Shown here: positions 25,969 through 34,719 of the stretch, piece after piece
How positions within the stretch are numbered: the stretch's first letter is position 1
Layout: every line of letters starts with the position of its first letter
Origin: Treponema sp.
GTDB lineage: Bacteria; Spirochaetota; Spirochaetia; Treponematales; Breznakiellaceae
Direction of reading: 5' to 3'
DNA: 44,554 bases
Assembly (NCBI GenBank): GCA_031268385.1
Contig: JAIRXH010000061.1
Coordinates: 1 to 44,554, forward strand
Translations under genes and position numbers: made by a program
Notes under the pieces: model-generated
The model's input: the letters and a program-made list of their open reading frames with translations, nothing else
The model's database searches: none
What the model was told of the DNA's origin: nothing

Positions 25969-26912
25969 TGACGCAGGCGGTCCATAAACGCTGCCTGTCC
26001 GTACGGGGAAAGCCGTACAACGAACGGCCCTGGGACCGTTTCTTCGATTTCATCGATGCCGGCGCGGACCGCTACGGGCTGCTTTCCGCGCTGACCGAAG
26101 AGCTTGCCCTCAATTCGGTTGTGCTGCCCATAGGGGAAAACCGCCATTTTTTTATCCTTCCCGCCGGACAGAATATGGGCGCGGGGGGCTTTCCCTTCAG
26201 GGGACAGAGCCCGGTAATCCTCGCCGCCCACTACGACAGGGTGGAAGGCAGTTCCGGGGCCAACGACAACAGCGCGGCCGTGTTCATGCTCCTTAAAACG
26301 GCTATCCGCCTTGGAAAACAGGGAACCGGTTACTGGATCATCATTTTGACCGACAAGGAAGAGCTGACAGGAAACGAAGGACCCGAGGATCAGGGATCCT
26401 TTTCGCTGGCCGACTACCTCCGCCGGGGGGGGCTGGGGGACGCCCGCATATTCATATTCGACGCCTGCGGCGCGGGGGACACCATTGTCGTCTCCGGCAC
26501 AACGGATTATCTCCTCAAAAACGAGGAAGGCCGGGGGGTAACAAAAACAAGACAGCTCATTCAGGCATTAAGGGATACCGCCCTGGATACCGCCCGTTAC
26601 CTGACGCTGGAAAAGGTGCTCATTGCCCCCACTCCCTTTTCGGACGACGCCGGGTTTCTGCGGGCGGGGCTTCCCGCCCAGACCATAACGGTGCTTCCCC
26701 AGGACGAGGCCGCCTCCTACGCGTCGCTCCTGCGGCTGCGGCCCGAATTTGCCGGCATACTCCTGGCCGGAACGGGGCACAACACGGCCGACCGCTTTCT
26801 TATCCCCGAAACCTGGCGCACCCTCAACGGCCCTTCGGACAGCTACCTCAGACTTACCCCGGAACATTACGGGCAGGTCATACGCTTCGCGTCGGCCCTC
26901 TGCGCCACATAA
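25968..26912 (+). CDS. M28-family metallopeptidase-like protein
   Basis: A 314-aa protein resembling zinc aminopeptidases of family M28. The zinc and catalytic motifs are H88-x-D90 (ILAAHYDRV), D100 in GANDNSAA, and the E131/E132 pair in LTDKEEL. 'FIFDACGAGD' gives another acidic position. No signal peptide is visible, so it is probably cytoplasmic. The ATG overlaps the TGA of the previous gene (TGATG). It ends the four-gene operon and converges on the flavin reductase gene 26 bp away. Confidence 0.8.
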   Translation: MTQAVHKRCLSVRGKPYNERPWDRFFDFIDAGADRYGLLSALTEELALNSVVLPIGENRHFFILPAGQNMGAGGFPFRGQSPVILAAHYDRVEGSSGANDNSAAVFMLLKTAIRLGKQGTGYWIIILTDKEELTGNEGPEDQGSFSLADYLRRGGLGDARIFIFDACGAGDTIVVSGTTDYLLKNEEGRGVTKTRQLIQALRDTALDTARYLTLEKVLIAPTPFSDDAGFLRAGLPAQTITVLPQDEAASYASLLRLRPEFAGILLAGTGHNTADRFLIPETWRTLNGPSDSYLRLTPEHYGQVIRFASALCAT

Positions 26913-26938
26913 ACCCCGGCAGGACAGGAGGAGGCTTT

Positions 26939-27511
26939 TCAGCCCCGGACCATCATCGTGAGCGCTTCACCTATAAACATCCTGTGGTAATCTTTCTGGG
27001 GATAGCATCCGCTGTCGATTGAAGGATCGAGAAAGCCGCCGGGCGCGAAATCGTGGGTGTAGAGTTTACGGCAGACAATGATCTCAGACGCCTGGGCAAA
27101 ACCGACGGCGCCCGCAGCCTTGCCGCCCGCGTCTTCCTTTCCAAAGACGATGGGGGTAAGTCCCGTTTCGGCCGCCTTGTCATAGTCCCTGCCCGACTTT
27201 TCACCGCAAAAGGCAAGGGCTTTCCTGTGCCCGCCGCCGAAGAACGAAAGGGTAAAAAGATCCGCCCCTTCGGCGAATTCAAGGGTACAGCGCGACTGCC
27301 GTATAAACATGACGGCGATGTCCCGGCCCCACAGCACCCCGAAACCTCCCCATGAGGCGGTCATGGTATTCCAGCCGCCCGAAAGCGGATTGTCCCCCGA
27401 CGTGACGAGCATCCACTCGTCGCCTATGCGGGCCACGGGGGAACCCTGAAAATCTCGTATGCTTTTGGAAACCCAGCCCGCGCCGGCCGGAACCGCGTTT
27501 GTCTGTTTCAT
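26939..27511 (-). CDS. Flavin reductase-like FMN-binding protein
   Basis: A 190-aa protein of the flavin reductase-like domain family. It contains the FMN-binding pattern 'GGWNTMTASWGGFGVLWGRDIAVMFIRQSRCT' and a later 'FTLSFFGGGHRKAL'. The ATG at 27511 has GAGGAG upstream. It lies 87 bp downstream of glucose-6-phosphate isomerase on the same strand, separated by palindrome copy 4. The electron donor and partner are unknown. Confidence 0.85.
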   Translation of the reverse strand: MKQTNAVPAGAGWVSKSIRDFQGSPVARIGDEWMLVTSGDNPLSGGWNTMTASWGGFGVLWGRDIAVMFIRQSRCTLEFAEGADLFTLSFFGGGHRKALAFCGEKSGRDYDKAAETGLTPIVFGKEDAGGKAAGAVGFAQASEIIVCRKLYTHDFAPGGFLDPSIDSGCYPQKDYHRMFIGEALTMMVRG

Positions 27512-27565
27512 AACCGCTCCTCGACAGCGTATATCCGCGAAACCGGCGCTTCACGGGGAAGCGCC

Positions 27566-27594
27566 ACTTTATCCGCATTCGAATAAATCAGTGC
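27566..27594. repeat. Dispersed palindrome, copy 4 (degenerate left arm)
   Basis: CACTTTATCCG (27565-27575), loop CATT, CGAATAAATCAGTGC (27580-27594). The right arm and the following CTTCCCT are identical to copy 2, while the left arm has lost two bases and changed one. It lies 4 bp from the stop codon of the isomerase gene. Confidence 0.75.
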
Positions 27595-27598
27595 TTCC

Positions 27599-29197
27599 CT
27601 AGATGATCCCCAGAAGTTTGCTGTACGAACCCAGCGCCGGGTCTCCCATCTGGCGGGCAAGCACCCGTTTGGTAAGAACCTTTCCCAGCTGAACCCCTTC
27701 CTGATCGAAACTGTTGACGTTCCACACAAAACCCTGAAACATTACCTTGTTTTCAAAATGGGCAAGCAGGGCGCCCAAAACCGCCGGAGTAAGCCGCCTG
27801 CCGTATATGAGGCCCGAAGGCCGCCCGCCGGGAAATTCCCTGTTCCGGTTCTCGTCTTTAAAACCTTTGGCAAAGGCGACAATCTGCGCCGCCAGGTTGG
27901 CGGCAAGTTTGGTCTGGCTGACCGAGCCGTCCACTTCCACGTCGTCAAACCGCTGGCTTTCGGTAAAGCCGATGAACTGCAGCGGAACAATGTCGGTCCC
28001 CTGGTGGAGCAGCTGGTAAAAGGAATGCTGGCCGTTGGTTCCAGGCTCCCCGAATACCACAGGACCCGTGGAATAGGCAAGAAGCTGGCCGTTGCGGTTG
28101 ACCCGCTTGCCGTTTGATTCCATGTCGAGCTGCTGAAGATGGGCGGGAAAACGTGAAAGGGCCTGACTGTAGGGGAGCACCGCCGTATAGGGATAACCCA
28201 GGAAATTCCGCTCCCACACGCCGATAAGGGCGTCAAGCATCGCCGCGTTCTTGAGGATATCGCCCTCCAGCGCCAGGGCGTCCGACTGGGCGGCCCCGGA
28301 AAGAAATTCGCCGAACACATCGGGGCCAAAGGCCAGCGAAAGGACAAGGCCGCCCACCGCCGAAGACGATGAATACCGGCCGCCTATGTAATCGTCAATA
28401 TAGAAGGAATCAAGATAGGCGGGATTACCGGCCAGGGGGCTTGTCTCGCTCGTGACCGCCGTGATGTGCCTTGCGGGATCAAGACCCGCCTTGACAAGTT
28501 TGTCCTTGACAAACAGTTCATTCGCCAAGGTTTCCTGGGTGGTCCCGCTCTTGGACACCAGAATAAAGAGAGTTTCGGCAAGGGGAAGGGAAGAAATAAC
28601 CGCCGAAGCATCGTCGGGATCGACATTGGAAATAAATTTCGCCGGGATGATCCGTTTTCCTTCTTTTACCGCCCACTGCTCAAGGGCGAGGTACAGCGCC
28701 CTGGGCCCCAAATCCGATCCGCCTATGCCAATCTGGGCGCAGGCGGTAAAGGGCCTGCCCCCCGTTCCGGTGATCTTTCCGCTTCGCACACCGGAGGCAA
28801 AGGCCGAAAAACGTTCCCGTTCCCCAAGGTAAAAAGCGCCTATATTCCTTCCCTTTTCGGTTACCGCGTTCCCCGCGACGGAGAGGCCTCCTTGACTTCT
28901 GAGCAGGTGGTGCAGAACCTTGCGGTTCTCGCCGGTGTTCATCACCTCGCCGTCCACAAGGGCCCGGTATTTGGAGACGAGTTCCTGTTCTTCGGAAAGA
29001 ACCTGGAGCAGCTTGAGCACCCCCTGATCCACAGCCTTGGCCGCCCAGGAAAAGGAGAGGCCAGCGGCCATGGGGGTAAGCAATTTTTCTACCCGCGTCG
29101 CGACAAGCTGGGAACCGAAATCAAAATCCCTGAAGGACGAGGCTATCTTTTGCAGATCCCGGTACACTTCAGCCTTGTTCAAATCGATGAATTTCAT
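27599..29197 (-). CDS. pgi: Glucose-6-phosphate isomerase
   Basis: A 532-aa cytosolic enzyme interconverting glucose 6-phosphate and fructose 6-phosphate. It carries the family's hallmarks: GGSDLGPRALYLAL, GGRYSSSSAVGGL, DMESNGKRVNRNG, the PGI signature GEPGTNGQHSFYQLLHQG with catalytic Glu and His, and the C-terminal FDQEGVQLGK with the catalytic lysine. ATG at 29197 has GGAGGAG close upstream. A much longer frame continues upstream, but that part is the antisense of fapA. It is divergent from fapA. Confidence 0.97.
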   Translation of the reverse strand: MKFIDLNKAEVYRDLQKIASSFRDFDFGSQLVATRVEKLLTPMAAGLSFSWAAKAVDQGVLKLLQVLSEEQELVSKYRALVDGEVMNTGENRKVLHHLLRSQGGLSVAGNAVTEKGRNIGAFYLGERERFSAFASGVRSGKITGTGGRPFTACAQIGIGGSDLGPRALYLALEQWAVKEGKRIIPAKFISNVDPDDASAVISSLPLAETLFILVSKSGTTQETLANELFVKDKLVKAGLDPARHITAVTSETSPLAGNPAYLDSFYIDDYIGGRYSSSSAVGGLVLSLAFGPDVFGEFLSGAAQSDALALEGDILKNAAMLDALIGVWERNFLGYPYTAVLPYSQALSRFPAHLQQLDMESNGKRVNRNGQLLAYSTGPVVFGEPGTNGQHSFYQLLHQGTDIVPLQFIGFTESQRFDDVEVDGSVSQTKLAANLAAQIVAFAKGFKDENRNREFPGGRPSGLIYGRRLTPAVLGALLAHFENKVMFQGFVWNVNSFDQEGVQLGKVLTKRVLARQMGDPALGSYSKLLGII

Positions 29198-29272
29198 GCA
29201 CTCCTCCAGAACCGGCGGTCTTTTTTCACAATCAGTACTTTTTTGGAAGTTTGTCTGTCTGATCCTTGCATA

Positions 29273-29301
29273 AACATACGTTAAAACACCTGTTTTTGCA
29301 A
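29273..29301 (-). promoter_or_regulatory. pgi promoter
   Basis: On the - strand TTGCAA (29301-29296), a 17-bp spacer and TATGTT (29278-29273), about 75 bp upstream of the pgi ATG. Confidence 0.55.
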
Positions 29302-29344
29302 GCGGATTTTGAAAACGGCGGTCATATAGCCGATAATAAAAACA

Positions 29345-30808
29345 ATGACTCTTTCCGACTTTGACATGAAGAAAAAACCGGCGGCGGCCGGGGAAACGGC
29401 GGCCGGAACGGGCGCGGGTGACATGAACCGCCAGTCCGTTATCACGGGAAACAAAAACGACGGCGGCATCGCCGTGTCTTTTTCCGGCGGCGATCTCGAA
29501 GTCAGGGCCGATTTTACCCCTCCGGCCAGCCGGGGAGTGCCCCTTACCCAGGAACAGGCTCTCCTGGCCCTTGAAAAACTCAACATCGTTTACGGTATAT
29601 GCCAGGACGCCATCAACGAGGCGATACTGGCGTGCAACCTTGACAGGAGGCCCGTAAAGAATGTGCTCATAGCCAAAGGCGACGCCCCGGTAAACGAGGT
29701 TGCCGAATACTACGAGATGAACCCTCATCTGACCGAAATTTCCCGCCGGCCGGACGAAAAAGCGCGCATCGATCACCGCTCGTATTCCCCTTTCATCATC
29801 GTAAAAAAAGATCAGGCGCTGGCAAAGCTCCGGTTCCACAAACAGGGAAAGGAGGGAAAGAACGTCCACGGCGTCCCGCTGCCCTTTGAGGTGATACGGC
29901 CCGAAGGGGTCAGCGCCGGCGAGAATACCCGCGTCGACGGCAGGCTTATCCTCGCCGGTATCAACGGACAGCTTGTTGTGGAGAAGAAGGTCCTTTCGGT
30001 CCGGAATTCCCTGGTCATAAAGGGCGCCGTAGGCTACGGCACGGGAAACATTATTTTCCCCGGCGATGTTGTCATTGAAGGCCCCGTCTCCGACGGCTTC
30101 AGAATATATTCGGGCGGTTCGGTCACTATCAAACAGACCTTCGACGTTACCGACGTGATCACCAGGGGAGACCTGGTCGTCAGCGGGGGCATCATAGGAA
30201 GAAGGCCCGCCCTTGTCAAATCGGGCGGCGCCATCAAAACCAAATTTATAGAAAACTGCCGTGTCGCCGCCCGGAAAACCATCACCGTCGATTCGGAGAT
30301 CATCAATTCCAGTGTTTTCACGCTGGAAAACATAGACCTTGGGGAAAAGGGCCTTATTCTGGGAGGCGACATCTACGCGGTCCGGGGAATAAGGGCGGGA
30401 GGCATTGGAAAGAAGGCGGGCAAACCAACCCGCGTCCACTGCGGCATCGATTTTACCGCCCAGCAGGAAAAGGAAAAAAACAACAACCAGCTTCGCATCC
30501 TCGCGGCGAAACTGGAAAAACTCCGTGAGCTTTACGAGAGTTCGCAGCCTGACTCCGGACAGCGGGCCAAAATTGGGGAACTTGTCCGCCGGCTTACCGA
30601 AGAACAGAAAAAAGCAGCCGACGCGGTAAGCGATCTCCTTGGCCGCATTGTTATCGATGAAAACGCCTGCGTCGAAGTTCAGGGGGAAATTGCCCCAGGC
30701 ACCCTCATAGAGATCTGCCAGGTCGCCCTCTTTGTCTCGGAGCCCCTGCGAAAAGTGCGGGTAAGGCTCGACAAGGCAGGCGGCAAGATTGTCTCGCAGC
30801 CGCTGTAG
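29345..30808 (+). CDS. fapA: FapA/DUF342 family protein (flagellar assembly protein A type)
   Basis: A 487-aa protein. The N-terminal FapA domain (residues about 40-200, 'GVPLTQEQALLALEKLNIVYGI', 'VLIAKGDAPV') is followed by a polymerin-like beta-helix with glycine-spaced repeats (about 210-365), then a coiled coil about 375-430 and a short beta end. The family is linked to polar/periplasmic flagella and to polymer scaffolding. The first ATG (29345) has no clear ribosome site; a later Met at 29366 is possible. Confidence 0.85.
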   Translation: MTLSDFDMKKKPAAAGETAAGTGAGDMNRQSVITGNKNDGGIAVSFSGGDLEVRADFTPPASRGVPLTQEQALLALEKLNIVYGICQDAINEAILACNLDRRPVKNVLIAKGDAPVNEVAEYYEMNPHLTEISRRPDEKARIDHRSYSPFIIVKKDQALAKLRFHKQGKEGKNVHGVPLPFEVIRPEGVSAGENTRVDGRLILAGINGQLVVEKKVLSVRNSLVIKGAVGYGTGNIIFPGDVVIEGPVSDGFRIYSGGSVTIKQTFDVTDVITRGDLVVSGGIIGRRPALVKSGGAIKTKFIENCRVAARKTITVDSEIINSSVFTLENIDLGEKGLILGGDIYAVRGIRAGGIGKKAGKPTRVHCGIDFTAQQEKEKNNNQLRILAAKLEKLRELYESSQPDSGQRAKIGELVRRLTEEQKKAADAVSDLLGRIVIDENACVEVQGEIAPGTLIEICQVALFVSEPLRKVRVRLDKAGGKIVSQPL

Positions 30809-30846
30809 AGATCCTGTGTCAAATGCGGAAAACCCCGGAAACAAAT

Positions 30847-30882
30847 GCGGCCCCCGTTCCAGGGGCCGCCACATATTTTTTT
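30847..30882 (+). terminator. Intrinsic terminator of fapA
   Basis: GCGGCCCC (30847-30854) and GGGGCCGC (30862-30869) form a perfect 8-bp G/C stem around a 7-nt loop; a T-run follows at 30876-30882. It separates fapA from the convergent fructan-transport operon and could also act on the - strand. Confidence 0.8.
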
Positions 30883-30909
30883 GTTTTAAAAGGGTACACT
30901 ACCAGGACT

Positions 30910-32616
30910 CTAATTCTTTGCCCTCAGGAAGCGGTCATAGGCCTGCTGGAAAGTACCGGTTAACTCATCAATACCGGCTGCCCGGAGTTCCGTCACATAG
31001 GCGTTCCACGTAGCATCGATATTTCCGTCCAAAACCCATTGGGTAGTATAGCGCTGAACAATATCGGAAATAGTGGGCTGAATTCGGGAGATCCGGGTCT
31101 GTTCATCGGAACTGAGGATCATTTTGGGGATGGGAGTATATTCGGCGAGAATGTCGTATTTTCCGCTGGCAATCTGGCCTTCCAGGAGATCCACAGCGTC
31201 CCAGGTATAGTCCGCCACCGGGCCATAGTATTCATTCAGTACCGCCAGAGAGCCCCGTGTGGGAGTAGAATTGTTCCGCAGTTCGTCAAAATTCTTGTAC
31301 GGCTCGAAAAGTTTGATATTGTTTTCGTTATCCAGCCGGAAGTGCAGTATCCCATCGGGCCCTTTTTCGTAGATATAGTCTTCGGCCCCCCAGTTCAGGG
31401 TGATGGAAATTTCAGGCTCGAAACAGTAATCCACAAAAGCGGCGATCACCTCCGGATATTTGCATGACGCGGTAATGGCAACCATACTGGTATCCTGCAT
31501 CTCCGAGAAGTTCAGGGCAAAGCCGGTCTTTCCCTTGGGGCCGGTCAGCCGGGGAATAGCCACATATTCCCGCCGCACCCTGGGGTCAGGCAGTTCGTTG
31601 GCCGGGGCCCAAAGTCCCATCACCCCGATGACAGCCTCGTTACCCTTGATCTTGTTGAGCCACAGGGGGGCGCCCGCCGAGGGACCGGGGGAGAAGGTAT
31701 CGGGATCGAGGAGATTCTCGTTCTTCAGCATGTTGAAGTATTTGGCGGTATCCCGGTAAGCGGGATCTATGGCGGTAAAGACAATCTTGTTGTCTATCAC
31801 CCGCATGTGATCGGCGATATAATACCCGTTGCAATAAGAATCCGCCTGTCCGAAAGCGGCGGTAAACTGGTGAAATGTACCGTAAGAGCCAAAGGTGTCT
31901 TTGTTGGAAAAATACAGGGCATAGGGGATTTCATCGGCCTTGCCGTTACCGTTCAAGTCGCCGCCGTCCCTAAAGGCTCTGAGTACATCGGTAAATTCAT
32001 CCACTGTGGAGGGCATCTTCTTTCCCACTTTTTCCAGCCACCGGCTGTTAATGATAAAGGGGCCAGGGGTCAGAACCAGCCCCTTCATTTCCTCGATATA
32101 AGGGAAGCCGTACATGTGCCCGTTGGGAGCGGTAGCCCCAGCCTTGTATTCCGGGTGCTTTTCATATACTCCCCGGAGCCTGGGCATATATTTTTCCACC
32201 AGATCTTCGGTGGGCAAAAACACATCCTGATCCATGTATTGGGCCACCATTACCCCGGAAATGCCGTTCCAAAAGGCGTCGGGAAGATCGGCCCCGGAAG
32301 CCAGCATAAGATTGAGTTTTTCAGCGGAACCATCCGAAGGAATTTCCTGCCAGTCGAATACCACGCCGGTGATCCTGGCGAGTTTTTCTATCATGGTCAG
32401 TTTACCCGCGGGTATCACCCGCTGGGGAGGAGTTACAATGGCCATGGTAATTTTAGGTCCCCTGGACGGATCCTTGACGATAGGCATACTGCCATCCAGA
32501 CTGATATTACTGTCGTCCAAGGCCGAAACAGTTTCCGTTTTCTTTGCCCCGCCGCATCCCGCGCAGAGCAAAACCGCCAACAGGGCGATTGCCGCAAATA
32601 AGGCGATTTTTTTCAT
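30910..32616 (-). CDS. Lipoprotein substrate-binding protein of an Lpl-type sugar importer
   Basis: A 568-aa binding protein. The lipobox LLCAGC at residues 16-21 implies lipidation at C21 and membrane anchoring. The size is characteristic of the LplA/LipO-type group of oligosaccharide-binding proteins, with 'GNGKADEIPYAL', 'NSTPTRGSLAVLNEYY' and 'WAPANELPDPRVRREYVAIP' in the body. ATG at 32616 has AGGAGGAA upstream. It is the last gene of the divergent - operon, downstream of its permeases. With two GH32 hydrolases nearby the ligand is probably a fructo-oligosaccharide or sucrose-like sugar. Confidence 0.92.
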   Translation of the reverse strand: MKKIALFAAIALLAVLLCAGCGGAKKTETVSALDDSNISLDGSMPIVKDPSRGPKITMAIVTPPQRVIPAGKLTMIEKLARITGVVFDWQEIPSDGSAEKLNLMLASGADLPDAFWNGISGVMVAQYMDQDVFLPTEDLVEKYMPRLRGVYEKHPEYKAGATAPNGHMYGFPYIEEMKGLVLTPGPFIINSRWLEKVGKKMPSTVDEFTDVLRAFRDGGDLNGNGKADEIPYALYFSNKDTFGSYGTFHQFTAAFGQADSYCNGYYIADHMRVIDNKIVFTAIDPAYRDTAKYFNMLKNENLLDPDTFSPGPSAGAPLWLNKIKGNEAVIGVMGLWAPANELPDPRVRREYVAIPRLTGPKGKTGFALNFSEMQDTSMVAITASCKYPEVIAAFVDYCFEPEISITLNWGAEDYIYEKGPDGILHFRLDNENNIKLFEPYKNFDELRNNSTPTRGSLAVLNEYYGPVADYTWDAVDLLEGQIASGKYDILAEYTPIPKMILSSDEQTRISRIQPTISDIVQRYTTQWVLDGNIDATWNAYVTELRAAGIDELTGTFQQAYDRFLRAKN

Positions 32617-32672
32617 AAGATTCCTCCTAAAATAAATTCGGATCCCCGAGGGGTCCGCGTCTCCCAATTCCA

Positions 32673-33578
32673 TCAACCCTTGACCGCGCCTATCATCACC
32701 CCCCGCACAAAGTATTTCTGCAGAAAAGGATAAGCCAAAAGCAAAGGCAGGGCGGAAACAACGATTACCGCGTATTTGAGCTGTTCCGCCAGTTTCTGCC
32801 TCATGATCATTTCCGAAGCGTCGGTAGTGATCATGCTGGCCTGGTTTATCAAAATAAGATTCCGCATGATCACCTGTAACGGCATCTTGCTCTGCTCCGC
32901 CATGAACATGAGGGCATTCATAAAGGAATTCCATATTCCCGTGGCGTAGAACAGAACCATTACCGCGATGATTGTTGAGGACAAGGGCAGGACGATCCTG
33001 AAAAAGAATCCAAAATCGGTACAGCCGTCCAGCCGGGAGGCTTCGAGCAGTTCCTGGGGGATACTGGTATCAAAGAAACTGCGGCAGACGATCAGGTTGT
33101 ACACCGATACCGCGGAGGGAAGCACCATGGCCCAGATGGTGTTATAAATCCGGATCTTTTGAATTATCAGGTAAAGGGGAATGATACCGCCGGAAAAGAA
33201 CATGGTAAAAGTAAACAGAAACATGATGATCCTCCGTCCCTTCATATCCCGGCGGGAAAGGGCGTATGCCGCGGGAACAGTGACGGCAATAGAAATCATG
33301 CTTCCGGCCGCCGTGTAGACAATGGTGTTCAAATACCCTTTCCAAAGGGGAGGATACCGGAAGATCCGCTCATATCCCCCAAGAAACGGTTTTACCGGAT
33401 AGAGGAGTATCCGCCCCTGGTTCACTATATTGGGATCGGTAAAAGAAGCCACCAGTACGAACCACAGGGGATAAGCTATGCTGACGCATACCAGAATCAT
33501 GATGGTCCAGTTAACGATGTCGAAAATCCGGTCCGGTAATGATTGCCTGCCGAAACCGCTCCTGGTCTTGGTCGCCAT
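32673..33578 (-). CDS. ABC sugar permease, LplC/YtcP type
   Basis: A 301-aa inner-membrane subunit with about six hydrophobic segments. The EAA loop is LLEASRLDGCTDFGFFFRIVLP, and it ends with the typical 'QKYFVRGVMIGAVKG'. ATG at 33578 with AGGGGGAAAT in front. It is the second gene of the - operon, 8 bp after the LplB-type permease, and precedes the binding-protein gene. Confidence 0.93.
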   Translation of the reverse strand: MATKTRSGFGRQSLPDRIFDIVNWTIMILVCVSIAYPLWFVLVASFTDPNIVNQGRILLYPVKPFLGGYERIFRYPPLWKGYLNTIVYTAAGSMISIAVTVPAAYALSRRDMKGRRIIMFLFTFTMFFSGGIIPLYLIIQKIRIYNTIWAMVLPSAVSVYNLIVCRSFFDTSIPQELLEASRLDGCTDFGFFFRIVLPLSSTIIAVMVLFYATGIWNSFMNALMFMAEQSKMPLQVIMRNLILINQASMITTDASEMIMRQKLAEQLKYAVIVVSALPLLLAYPFLQKYFVRGVMIGAVKG

Positions 33579-33586
33579 ATTTCCCC

Positions 33587-34510
33587 CTAAAAAATGCTGA
33601 TGCCGGAACTTTTTTTGGCTATGGCGTTGCAGATCGCCAGGATGATAAAATTCACCCCGGAATTGAAAAGCCCCACCGCAGTAGCAAAACTGTACTGGGC
33701 GCTTTGCAGCCCGGTTTTGTACACATACGTCGAGATAACCTCGCTTACGACCGTGTTCATTCCGTTCTGCATCAGGTACACCTTTTCATAGCCCACGGTC
33801 ATGATGTTCCCTATAGCCAGGATGAACATAATAATCGCCGTGGGTATGATAAAGGGAATATCGATGTGGATAATCCGCTGGAACTTGGTAGCCCCGTCTA
33901 CAATGGCGGCCTCGTAGTAGTCGGGGCTGATAGAGGTAAGAGCGGCGATATAAATAATCGCGCTGAAACCCATGCCCTGCCAGATATTGGAAATAATATA
34001 AACAGGACGGAAGTATTCCGGCCTGGTCATAAAGAGTACAGGCCCGGAACGGGTAAAGAATGTAATAATGGTATTTACAAAGCCGGAACCGGGCGACAGG
34101 ATCACCGTAAGGATACTTACCACCACCACGGTGGAAATAAAGTAGGGGGCATAGGAGATGGTCTGAATCGCCTTGCGGTGTCCCCTTCCCTTTATCTGGT
34201 TAAGAAGGATGGCGAAGACAATCGGGACAGGGAAGGAAACAAGAATGGTGAGTAAACTTAGAATGATAGTATTGGAAATAGTGTTAAAGGCGATATTGGT
34301 ACTGAAGAAGTCGATAAAGTGCTTGAACAAAGGTTCGGCCCAGGGGCTGCCGGTGATGCCCAAACGGGGCCTGAACGACTTGAAGGCTATGACAAGCCCG
34401 TACATGGGAGCATAAGCGAAAAATCCCAGCCAAACCAGGGAGGGCAGTACCAGCGCGTAGAGCCGCCAGTTATCACGAAAAAGACTCAGGACGTCGGTTT
34501 TCGATTTCAT
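33587..34510 (-). CDS. ABC sugar permease, LplB type
   Basis: A 307-aa inner-membrane subunit. The EAA loop reads YYEAAIVDGATKFQRIIHIDIP. ATG at 34510 has GAGGCGGAT directly upstream and places the first membrane segment correctly; the longer frame covers the promoter and operator and is not coding. It is the first gene of the - operon, controlled by the promoter at 34547-34576 and the operator at 34523-34540. Confidence 0.93.
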   Translation of the reverse strand: MKSKTDVLSLFRDNWRLYALVLPSLVWLGFFAYAPMYGLVIAFKSFRPRLGITGSPWAEPLFKHFIDFFSTNIAFNTISNTIILSLLTILVSFPVPIVFAILLNQIKGRGHRKAIQTISYAPYFISTVVVVSILTVILSPGSGFVNTIITFFTRSGPVLFMTRPEYFRPVYIISNIWQGMGFSAIIYIAALTSISPDYYEAAIVDGATKFQRIIHIDIPFIIPTAIIMFILAIGNIMTVGYEKVYLMQNGMNTVVSEVISTYVYKTGLQSAQYSFATAVGLFNSGVNFIILAICNAIAKKSSGISIF

Positions 34511-34522
34511 ATCCGCCTCATG

Positions 34523-34540
34523 TATGGAACCGTTTCCATA
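34523..34540. promoter_or_regulatory. LacI-family operator O1
   Basis: TATGGAACCGTTTCCATA, an 18-bp near-palindrome with 7-bp arms. It lies between the -10 box of the - operon and its start codon, the usual place for repression. It matches O2 in arm sequence and spacing. The regulator is probably the LacI-type protein at 36134. Confidence 0.85.
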
Positions 34541-34546
34541 GATAAA

Positions 34547-34576
34547 AGTGTACACTTGAATTTTTAGGGTTGTCAA
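34547..34576 (-). promoter_or_regulatory. Promoter of the Lpl-type transporter operon
   Basis: On the - strand TTGACA (34576-34571), an 18-bp spacer and TACACT (34552-34547). The operator O1 begins about 6 bp downstream of the -10 box. Confidence 0.75.
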
Positions 34577-34647
34577 CAAAAAAATTGGGATTTTTCGAAG
34601 AATTACCGCGTTTTTTCTTGTATATTTTTCCGGGCTGGTATAGTATG

Positions 34648-34676
34648 TTCCATAAAATATGGAAACATTTCCATAT
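34648..34676. promoter_or_regulatory. LacI-family operator O2 with an extra half-site
   Basis: ATATGGAAACATTTCCATAT (34657-34676) is a perfect palindrome with 9-bp arms. A third half-site TTCCATA (34648-34654) faces it and makes a second, overlapping palindrome with TATGGAA at 34658-34664. It lies downstream of a probable -10 box TATAGT (34639-34644), so it can repress the GH32 operon. Confidence 0.85.
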
Positions 34677-34719
34677 CAAGAGCTCAGGCCGGAAAGGTCA
34701 AACGCCGGAGGAGACAGCC

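Noticed and set aside
27599-30874. A single 1091-codon open frame on the - strand covering pgi and the antisense of fapA
   Set aside because: The first ~560 codons have no family resemblance and lie opposite fapA, which has clear domains. pgi has its own start, ribosome site and promoter at 29197-29301. The long frame is a result of G/C-rich codon bias.
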